A DNA stretch of 64,000 bases from Gordius sp. MW1 (taxonomy: Eukaryota > Nematomorpha > Gordioida > Gordea > Gordiidae), in NCBI GenBank assembly GCA_964036665.1, contig OZ038527.1, positions 13,299,835 to 13,363,834 on the forward strand, given 5' to 3'. Under the pieces are notes generated by a model. That model was not told the DNA's origin, ran no database searches, and saw nothing but the letters and a program-made list of their open reading frames with translations. The position numbers and the translations under genes were made by a program. This document shows, piece after piece, positions 54,801 through 64,000 of this stretch (position 1 is its first letter; each line of letters begins with the position of its first letter).

Positions 54801-57800
54801 CTTCCGAAAAGAGGTTTTAAGCTGCGAGAACTATCATTTTGACAAAAGACAACGTTTTATTGTTGCGATTAGTTTGTTGTATCGTAACGTGAGTGCTTAA
54901 TTTTTGAAAATTACTCTATGCTATCATGATTTCAAAGTAATAGTTTTCTGATTCTAATATATTTTTACTTTTTATCATGGAAACAACGTCTGAAAACGAC
55001 AACTTTCATCGGATGAATACAGTTGAATAAAAAAATGTGAAAAATTTTGAGGTAAAAATATTCATTTTTTTCGATTCTATGTGAAAGAGCGTAAAAAAAT
55101 ATATAAAAATAAGCCAATTTGAGAATCCTATTATCCTCGATTGACTTCCGAAAAGAGGTTTTAAGCTGCGAGAACTATCATTTTGACAAAAGACAACGTT
55201 TTATTGTTGCGATTAGTTTGTTGTATCGTAACGTGAGTGCTTAATTTTTGAAAATTACTCTATGCTATCATGATTTCAAAGTAATAGTTTTCTGATTCTA
55301 ATATATTTTTACTTTTTATCATGGAAACAACGTCTGAAAACGACAACTTTCATCGGATGAATACGGTTGAAAGAAAAAAATGTGACAAACTTTGAGGTAA
55401 AAATATTAATTTTTTTCGATTCTATGTGAAAGAGCGTAAAAAAATATATAAAAATAAGCCAATTTGAGAATCCTATTATCCTCGATTGACTTCCGAAAAG
55501 AGGTTTTAAGCTGCGAGATCTATCATTTTGACAAAAGACAACGTTTTATTGTTGCGATTAGTTTGTTGTATCAAACGTGAGTGCTTAATTTTTGAAAACT
55601 GCTCTATGCAATCATGATTTCAAAGTAATAGTTTTCTGATTCTGATAAATTTTTACTTTTTATCATGGAAACAACGTCTGAAAACGACAACTTTCATCGG
55701 ATCAATACGGTTGAAAGAAAAAAATGTGAAAAACTTTGAGGGAAAAATATTTATTTTTTTCGATTCTATGTGAAAGAGCTTGAAAAAATATATAAAAGTA
55801 AGCCGATTTGAGAATCCTATTATTCTCGATTGACTTCCGAAAAGAGGTTTTAAGCTGCGAGAACTATCATTTTGACAAAAGACAACGTTTTATTGTTGCG
55901 ATTAGTTTGTTGTATCGTAACGTGAGTGCTTAATTTTTGAAAATTGCTCTATGCGATCATGATTTTAAAGTAATAGTTTTCTGATTCTGATAATTTTTTA
56001 CTTTTTATCATGGAAACAACGTCTGAAAACGACAACTTTCATCGGATGAATACAGTTGAATAAAAAAATGTGAAAAATTTTGAGGTAAAAATATTCATTT
56101 TTTTCGATTCTATGTGAAAGAGCGTAAAAAAATATATAAAAATAAGCCAATTTGAGAATCCTATTATCCTCGATTGACTTCCGAAAAGAGGTTTTAAGCT
56201 GCGAGAACTATCATTTTGACAAAAGACAACGTTTTATTGTTGCGATTAGTTTGTTGTATCGTAACGTGAGTGCTTAATTTTTGAAAATTGCTCTATGCTA
56301 TCATGATTTCAAAGTAATAGTTTTCTGATTCTAATATATTTTTACTTTTTATCATGGAAACAACGTCTGAAAACGACAACTTTCATCGGATGAATACGGT
56401 TGAAAGAAAAAAATGTGACAAACTTTGAGGTAAAAATATTTATTTTTGTCGATTCTATGTGAAAGAGCGTAAAAAAATATATAAAAATAAGCCAATTTGA
56501 GAATCCTATTATCCTCGATTGACTTCCGAAAAGAGGTTTTAAGCTGCGAGAACTATCATTTTGACAAAAGACAACGTTTTATTGTTGCGATTAGTTTGTT
56601 GTATCAAACGTGAGTGCTTAATTTTTGAAAACTGCTCTATGCAATCATGATTTCAAAGTAATAGTTTTCTGATTCTGATAAATTTTTACTTTTTATCATG
56701 GAAACAACGTCTGAAAACGAAAACTTTCATCGGATCAATACGGTTGAAAGAAAAAAATGTGAAAAACTTTGAGGTAAAAATATTTATTTTTTTCGATTCT
56801 ATGTGAAAGAGCTTGAAAAAATATATAAAAGTAAGCCGATTTGAGAATCCTATTATCCTCGATTGACTTCCGAAAAGAGGTTTTAAGCTGCGAGAACTAT
56901 CATTTTGACAAAAGACAACGTTTTATTGTTGCGATTAGTTTGTTGTATCGTAACGTGAGTGCTTAATTTTTGAAAATTGCTCTATGCGATCATGATTTTA
57001 AAGTAATAGTTTTCTGATTCTGATAAATTTTTACTTTTTATCATGGAAACAACGTCTGAAAACGACAACTTTCATCGGATGAATACAGTTGAATAAAAAA
57101 ATGTGAAAAATTTTGAGGTAAAAATATTCATTTTTTTCGATTCTATGTGAAAGAGCGTAAAAAAATATATAAAAATAAGCCAATTTGAGAATCCTATTAT
57201 CCTCGATTGACTTCCGAAAAGAGGTTTTAAGCTGCGAGAACTATCATTTTGACAAAAGACAACGTTTTATTGTTGCGATTAGTTTGTTGTATCGTAACGT
57301 GAGTGCTTAATTTTTGAAAATTGCTCTATGCTATCATGATTTCAAAGTAATAGTTTTCTGATTCTAATATATTTTTACTTTTTATCATGGAAATAACGTC
57401 TGAAAACGACAACTTTCATCGGATGAATACGGTTGAAAGAAAAAAATGTGACAAACTTTGAGGTAAAAATATTTATTTTTTTCGATTCTATGTGAAAGAG
57501 CGTAAAAAAATATATAAAAATAAGCCAATTTGAGAATCCTATTATCCTCGATTGACTTCCGAAAAGAGGTTTTAAGCTGCGAGAACTATCATTTTGACAA
57601 AAGACAACGTTTTATTGTTGCGATTAGTTTGTTGTATCAAACGTGAGTGCTTAATTTTTGAAAACTGCTCTATGCAATCATGATTTCAAAGTAATAGTTT
57701 TCTGATTCTGATAAATTTTTACTTTTTATCATGGAAAAAACGTCTGAAAACGACAACTTTCATCAGATGAATACGGTTGAAAGAAAAAAATGTGAAAAAC

Positions 57801-58379
57801 TTTGAGGTAAAAATATTTATTTTTTTCGATTCTATGTGAAAGAGCGTAAAAAAACATATAAAAATAAGCCAATTTGAGAATCCTATTATCCTCGATTGAC
57901 TTCCGAAAAGAGGTTTTAAGCTGCGAGAACTATCATTTTGACAAAAGACAACGTTTTATTGTTACGATTAGTTTGTTGTATCAAACGTGAGTGCTTAATT
58001 TTTTAAACTGCTCTATGCAATCATGATTTCAAAGTAATAGTTTTCTGATTCTGATAAATTTTTACTTTTTATCATGGAAACAACGTCTGAAAACGACAAC
58101 TTTCATCGGATGAATACGGTTGAAAGAAAAAAATGTGAAAAATTTTGAGGTAAAAATATTCATTTTTTTCGATTCTATGTGAAAGAGCTTGAAAAAATAT
58201 ATAAAAGTAAGCCAATTTGAGAATCCTATTATCCTCGATTGACTTCCAAAAAGAGGTTTTAAGCTGCGAGAACTATCATTTTGACAAAAGACAACGTTTT
58301 ATTGTTGCGATTAGTTTGTTGTATCGTAACGTGAGTGCTTAATTTTTGAAAATTGCTCTATGCTATCATGATTTCAAAG
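51842..58379 (+). repeat. 19-monomer higher-order repeat, copy 2 (6.54 kb)
   Basis: Starts: 51842, 52185, 52529, 52872, 53217, 53560, 53905, 54248, 54593, 54938, 55282, 55626, 55971, 56315, 56659, 57004, 57348, 57692, 58035. About 13 small differences from copy 1 were found by eye: one base lost near 52005, tttataaatt near 52150, C/T differences paired with 46226, 46813, 49674 and 55824, an A/G difference paired with 49567, ggaaataac near 57392, the A/C difference opposite 51331, a lost base plus change near 57999, a base restored opposite 51525, and cttccaaaaag near 58248. That is near 99.8 % identity. The last monomer ends with aaaattgctc and gctatc instead of aaaagtgctc and gcgatc, so copying stops inside it. 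Confidence 0.92.
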
Positions 58380-60789
58380 TAATAGTTTTCTGATTCTAAT
58401 ATATTTTTACTTTTTATCATGGAAACAACGTCTGAAAACGACAACTTTCATCGGATGAATACGGTTGAAAGAAAAAAATGTGACAAACTTTGAGGTAAAA
58501 ATATTTATTTTTTTCGATTCTATGTGAAAGAGCGTAAAAAAATATATAAAAATAAGCCAATTTGAGAATCCTATTATCCTCGATTGACTTCCGAAAAGAG
58601 GTTTTAAGCTGCGAGAACTATCATTTTGACAAAAGACAACGTTTTATTGTTGCGATTAGTTTGTTGTATCAAACGTGAGTGCTTAATTTTTGAAAACTGC
58701 TCTATGCAATCATGATTTCAAAGTAATAGTTTTCTGATTCTGATAAATTTTTACTTTTTATCATGGAAACAACGTCTGAAAACGACAACTTTCATCGGAT
58801 GAATACGGTTGAAAGAAAAAAATGTGAAAAACTTTGAGGTAAAAATATTTATTTTTTTCGATTCTATGTGAAAGAGCTTGAAAAAATATATAAAAGTAAG
58901 CCGATTTGAGAATCCTATTATCCTCGATTGACTTCCGAAAAGAGGTTTTAAGCTGCGAGAACTATCATTTTGACAAAAGACAACGTTTTATTGTTGCGAT
59001 TAGTTTGTTGTATCGTAACGTGAGTGCTTAATTTTTAAAAATTGCTCTATGCGATCATGATTTTAGAGTAATAGTTTTCTGATTCTGATAAATTTTTACT
59101 TTTTATCATGGAAACAACGTCTGAAAACGACAACTTTCATCGGATGAATACAGTTGAATAAAAAAATGTGAAAAATTTTGAGGTAAAAATATTTATTTTT
59201 TTCGATTCTATGTGAAAGAGCGTAAAAAAACATATAAAAATAAGCCAATTTGAGAATCCTATTATCCTCGATTGACTTCCGAAAAGAGGTTTTAAGCTGC
59301 GAGAACTATCATTTTGACAAAAGACAACGTTTTATTGTTGCGATTAGTTTGTTGTATCAAACGTGAGTGCTTAATTTTTGAAAACTGCTCTATGCAATCA
59401 TGATTTCAAAGTAATAGTTTTCTGATTCTGATAAATTTTTACTTTTTATCATGGAAAAAACGTCTGAAAACGACAACTTTCATCAGATGAATACGGTTGA
59501 AAGAAAAAAATGTGAAAAACTTTGAGGTAAAAATATTTATTTTTTTCGATTCTATGTGAAAGAGCGTAAAAAAACATATAAAAATAAGCCAATTTGAGAA
59601 TCCTATTATCCTCGATTGACTTCCGAAAAGAGGTTTTAAGCTGCGAGAACTATCATTTTGACAAAAGACAACGTTTTATTGTTACGATTAGTTTGTTGTA
59701 TCAAACGTGAGTGCTTAATTTTTGAAAACTGCTCTATGCAATCATGATTTCAAAGTAATAGTTTTCTGATTCTGATAAATTTTTACTTTTTATAATGGAA
59801 ACAACGTCTGAAAACGACAACTTTCATCGGATGAATACGGTTGAAAGAAAAAAATGTGAAAAATTTTGAGGTAAAAATATTCATTTTTTTCGATTCTATG
59901 TGAAAGAGCTTGAAAAAATATATAAAAGTAAGCCAATTTGAGAATCCTATTATCCTCGATTGACTTCCGAAAAGAGGTTTTAAGCTGCGAGAACTATCAT
60001 TTTGACAAAAGACAACGTTTTATTGTTGCGATTAGTTTGTTGTATCGTAACGTGAGTGCTTAATTTTTGAAAATTGCTCTATGCTATCATGATTTCAAAG
60101 TAATAGTTTTCTGATTCTAATATATTTTTACTTTTTATCATGGAAACAACGTCTGAAAACGACAACTTTCATCGGATGAATACGGTTGAAAGAAAAAAAT
60201 GTGACAAACTTTGAGGTAAAAATATTTATTTTTTTCGATTCTATGTGAAAGAGCGTAAAAAAATATATAAAAATAAGCCAATTTGAGAATCCTATTATCC
60301 TCGATTGACTTCCGAAAAGAGGTTTTAAGCTGCGAGAACTATCATTTTGACAAAAGACAACGTTTTATTGTTGCGATTAGTTTGTTGTATCAAACGTGAG
60401 TGCTTAATTTTTGAAAACTGCTCTATGCAATCATGATTTCAAAGTAATAGTTTTCTGATTCTGATAAATTTTTACTTTTTATCATGGAAACAACGTCTGA
60501 AAACGACAACTTTCATCGGATGAATACGGTTGAAAGAAAAAAATGTGAAAAACTTTGAGGTAAAAATATTTATTTTTTTCGATTCTATGTGAAAGAGCTT
60601 GAAAAAATATATAAAAGTAAGCCGATTTGAGAATCCTATTATCCTCGATTGACTTCCGAAAAGAGGTTTTAAGCTGCGAGAACTATCATTTTGACAAAAG
60701 ACAACGTTTTATTGTTGCGATTAGTTTGTTGTATCGTAACGTGAGTGCTTAATTTTTGAAAATTGCTCTATGCGATCATGATTTTAAAG
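58380..60789 (+). repeat. rearranged tail of the 19-mer with a 1720-bp duplication
   Basis: Starts: 58380, 58724, 59069, 59412, 59756, 60101, 60445. The four monomers at 57692-59068 recur at 59412-60789 with a period of 1720-1721 bp: both sets begin with the ggaaaaaacg / catcagatg / aaacatat monomer. Between them lies a monomer at 59069 with acagttg joined to an aaacatat tail, evidence of a crossover inside a monomer. The second set has a private ttataatgg at about 59791. Confidence 0.87.
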
Positions 60790-63700
60790 TAATAGTTTTC
60801 TGATTCTGATAAATTTTTACTTTTTATCATGGAAACAACGTCTGAAAACGACAACTTTCATCGGATCAATACGGTTGAAAGAAAAAAATGTGAAAAACTT
60901 TGAGGTAAAAATATTTATTTTTTTCGATTCTATGTGAAAGAGCTTGAAAAAATATATAAAAGTAAGCCGATTTGAGAATCCTATTATCCTCGATTGACTT
61001 CCGAAAAGAGGTTTTAAGCTGCGAGAACTATCATTTTGACAAAAGACAACGTTTTATTGTTGCGATTAGTTTGTTGTATCGTAACGTGAGTGCTTAATTT
61101 TTGAAAATTACTCTATGCTATCATGATTTCAAAGTAATAGTTTTCTGATTCTAATATATTTTTACTTTTTATCATGGAAACAACGTCTGAAAACGACAAC
61201 TTTCCTCGGATGAATACAGTTGAATAAAAAAATGTGAAAAATTTTGAGGTAAAAATATTCATTTTTTTCGATTCTATGTGAAAGAGCGTAAAAAAATATA
61301 TAAAAATAAGCCAATTTGAGAATCCTATTATCCTCGATTGACTTCCGAAAAGAGGTTTTAAGCTGCGAGAACTATCATTTTGACAAAAGACAACGTTTTA
61401 TTGTTGCGATTAGTTTGTTGTATCGTAACGTGAGTGCTTAATTTTTGAAAATTACTCTATGCTATCATGATTTCAAAGTAATAGTTTTCTGATTCTAATA
61501 TATTTTTACTTTTTATCATGGAAACAACGTCTGAAAACGACAACTTTCATCGGATGAATACGGTTGAAAGAAAAAAATGTGACAAACTTTGAGGTAAAAA
61601 TATTTATTTTTTTTGATTCTATGTGAAAGAGCGTAAAAAAATATATAAAAATAAGCCAATTTGAGAATCCTATTATCCTCGATTGACTTCCGAAAAGAGG
61701 TTTTAAGCTGCGAGATCTATCATTTTGACAAAAGACAACGTTTTATTGTTGCGATTAGTTTGTTGTATCAAACGTGAGTGCTTAATTTTTGAAAACTGCT
61801 CTATGCAATCATGATTTCAAAGTAATAGTTTTCTGATTCTGATAAATTTTTACTTTTTATCATGGAAACAACGTCTGAAAACGACAACTTTCATCGGATC
61901 AATACGGTTGAAAGAAAAAAATGTGAAAAACTTTGAGGTAAAAATATTTATTTTTTTCGATTCTATGTGAAAGAGCTTGAAAAAATATATAAAAGTAAGC
62001 CGATTTGAGAATCCTATTATCCTCGATTGACTTCCGAAAAGAGGTTTTAAGCTGCGAGAACTATCATTTTGACAAAAGACAACGTTTTATTGTTGCGATT
62101 AGTTTGTTGTATCGTAACGTGAGTGCTTAATTTTTAAAAATTGCTCTATGCGATCATGATTATAGAGTAATAGTTTTCTGATTCTGATAAATTTTTACTT
62201 TTTATCATGGAAACAACGTCTGAAAACGACAACTTTCATCGGATGAATACAGTTGAATAAAAAAATGTGAAAAATTTTGAGGTAAAAATATTTATTTTTT
62301 TCGATTCTATGTGAAAGAGCGTAAGAAAACATATAAAAATAAGCCAATTTGAGAATCCTATTATCCTCGATTGACTTCCGAAAAGAGGTTTTAAGCTGCG
62401 AGAACTATCATTTTGACAAAAGACAACGTTTTATTGTTGCGATTAGTTTGTTGTATCAAACGTGAGTGCTTAATTTTTGAAAACTGCTCTATGCAATGAT
62501 GATTTCAAAGTAATAGTTTTCTGATTCTGATAAATTTTTACTTTTTATCATGGAAACAACGTCTGAAAACGACAACTTTCATCGGATCAATACGGTTGAA
62601 AGAAAAAAATGTGAAAAACTTTGAGGTAAAAATATTTATTTTTTTCGATTCTATGTGAAAGAGCTTGAAAAAATATAAAAGTAAGCCGATTTGAGAATCC
62701 TATTATCCTCGATTGACTTCCGAAAAGAGGTTTTAAGCTGCGAGAACTATCATTTTGACAAAAGACAACGTTTTATTGTTGCGATTAGTTTGTTGTATCG
62801 TAACGTGAGTGCTTAATTTTTAAAAATTGCTCTATGCGATCATGATTTTAGAGTAATAGTTTTCTGATTCTGATAAATTTTTACTTTTTATCATGGAAAC
62901 AACGTCTGAAAACGACAACTTTCATCGGATGAATACAGTTGAATAAAAAAATGTGAAAAATTTTGAGGTAAAAATATTCATTTTTTTCGATTCTATGTGA
63001 AAGAGCGTAAAAAAATATATAAAAATAAGCCAATTTGAGAATCCTATTATCCTCGATTGACTTCCGAAAAGAGGTTTTAAGCTGCGAGAACTATCATTTT
63101 GACAAAAGACAACGTTTTATTGTTGCGATTAGTTTGTTGTATCGTAACGTGAGTGCTTAATTTTTGAAAATTGCTCTATGCTATCATGATTTCAAAGTAA
63201 TAGTTTTCTGATTCTAATATATTTTTACTTTTTATCATGGAAACAACGTCTGAAAACGACAACTTTCATCGGATGAATACGGTTGAAAGAAAAAAATGTG
63301 ACAAACTTTGAGGTAAAAATATTTATTTTTGTCGACTCTATGTGAAAGAGCGTAAAAAAATATATAAAAATAAGCCAATTTGAGAATCCTATTATCCTCG
63401 ATTGACTTCCGAAAAGAGGTTTTAAGCTGCGAGAACTATCATTTTGACAAAAGACAACGTTTTATTGTTGCGATTAGTTTGTTGTATCAAACGTGAGTGC
63501 TTAATTTTTGAAAACTGCTCTATGCAATCATGATTTCAAAGTAATAGTTTTCTGATTATGATAAATATTTACTTTTTATCATGGAAACAACGTCTGAAAA
63601 CGAAAACTTTCATCGGATCAATACGGTTGAAAGAAAAAAATGTGAAAAACTTTGAGGTAAAAATATTTATTTTTTTCGATTCTATGTGAAAGAGCTTGAA

Positions 63701-63885
63701 AAAATATATAAAGTAAGCCGATTTGAGAATCCTATTATCCTCGATTGACTTCCGAAAAGAGGTTTTAAGCTGCGAGAACTATCATTTTGACAAAAGACAA
63801 CGTTTTATTGTTGCGATTAGTTTGTTGTATCGTAACGTGAGTGCTTAATTTTTGAAAATTGCTCTATGCGATCATGATTTTAAAG
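60790..63885 (+). repeat. rearranged partial third copy of the 19-mer
   Basis: Starts: 60790, 61135, 61479, 61823, 62168, 62511, 62854, 63198, 63542. The first three follow the monomers at 54593-55625 (ggatcaatac with aaaattactc, then acagttg, then gagatcta) at a 6197-bp offset. The monomers at 63198 and 63542 follow those at 56315 and 56659 (tttgtcga, cgaaaactttc) at 6883 bp, so extra monomers were inserted at 61823-63197. Private changes: tttcctcgg near 61203, tttttttgattc near 61613, gattatagag near 62159, gcgtaagaaaac near 62321, gcaatgatgat near 62494, tcgactc near 63333, gattatgat near 63555. Confidence 0.85.
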
Positions 63886-64000
63886 TAATAGTTTTCTGAT
63901 TCTGATAAATTTTTACTTTTTATCATGGAAACAACGTCTGAAAACGACAACTTTCATCGGATGAATACAGTTGAATAAAAAAATGTGAAAAATTTTGAGG
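63886..64000 (+). repeat. partial last monomer (115 bp)
   Basis: The window ends one third of the way into monomer 187, after tttgagg. It has the acagttgaataa type and matches the starts of the monomers at 50466 and 57004, continuing the order 63198, 63542, 63886 as in 49777-50466. The array therefore goes on beyond the window. Confidence 0.95.

Larger units (their letters stand above)
1..64000 (+). repeat. AT-rich ~344-bp satellite DNA array, entire window
   Basis: The window is made only of head-to-tail copies of one monomer: 186 complete copies and one partial, all in the same orientation. Taking the taatag after aaag as monomer start, nearly all copies are 339-345 bp; exceptions are 340, 337, 361, 336, 333 and 341 bp, explained by small indels. 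The length classes follow from a few indels: gttgaataaa versus gttgaaagaaa (+1), atcgtaacg versus atcaaacg (-1), and gagaatcctattatcc versus gagatattatcc (-4). No stretch of even 50 bases falls outside the repeat, and neither array end is present. The monomer length is usually not a multiple of three and every frame carries stops, so this is non-coding. Satellite arrays of this kind normally form centromeric or pericentromeric heterochromatin; that location is inference. I do not recognise the family. Confidence 0.99.

Noticed and set aside
1..64000. CRISPR array or bacterial repeat locus
   Set aside because: The repeated unit is 344 bp with no unique spacers between copies; there are no cas-like genes.
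1..64000. CENP-B box
   Set aside because: The known core needs TTCG followed by CGGG at fixed spacing. Monomers have ttcgattc, but no cggg on either strand in the reference copy.
1..64000. Transposable element or retroelement remnants in the array
   Set aside because: Every stretch read aligns to the same monomer; no terminal repeats, target-site duplications or coding remnants were seen.
1..64000. Telomeric or subtelomeric repeats
   Set aside because: No short G-rich tandem motif such as ttaggg or ttagg is present in tandem on either strand.

Overview
The whole window is one uninterrupted tandem array of an AT-rich satellite monomer of about 344 bp. I delimited 186 complete monomers plus a final 115-bp partial one, all on the same strand. 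I see no transposon insertion, inversion, unique spacer, RNA gene or credible protein gene. Monomer 1 (1-344) counts 42 C and 57 G, about 29 % GC. The mean over 186 monomers is 343.5 bp, and nearly all are 339-345 bp. Neither array edge is in the window, so the array is longer than 64 kb.

Organism: a eukaryote with very low GC satellite DNA. A gene-free, same-orientation, multi-kilobase higher-order-repeat (HOR) array is typical of centromeric or pericentromeric heterochromatin. CpG is over-represented (13 against about 7 expected in monomer 1), which argues against strong germline CpG-methylation decay and fits many insects, nematodes or other invertebrates. I do not recognise the monomer and do not name a species.

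Layout, with monomer phase starting at the taatag that follows aaag: 1-3091 irregular monomers; 3092-4469 a dimeric repeat of 689 bp; 4470-10643 two copies of a 9-monomer repeat (3083 bp); 10644-11326 two divergent linking monomers; 11327-22660 one full and one shortened copy of an 18-monomer repeat (6176 bp); 22661-39477 mosaics, including two further partial copies of that unit (25755-28844 and 32630-37072); 39478-45302 a zone built on a 4-monomer, 1372-bp unit; 45303-58379 two near-identical copies of a 19-monomer, 6538-bp unit (about 13 differences, near 99.8 % identity by eye); 58380-64000 a local 5-monomer (1720-bp) duplication and rearranged pieces of the 19-mer.

Inside the monomer, positions 91-180 are extremely AT-rich with A- and T-tracts, while 201-287 is CpG-bearing and almost invariant. 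Most variants that define HOR position lie at about 88-172 and 288-344. A near-perfect 8-bp dyad (269-276 / 288-295) is intact in one monomer class and destroyed in another, and the two classes are interspersed in a fixed order within each HOR. This is the most interesting possible functional signal here: a periodic pattern of intact and broken sites, formally like the distribution of protein-binding boxes in centromeric alpha satellite, but with a different sequence.
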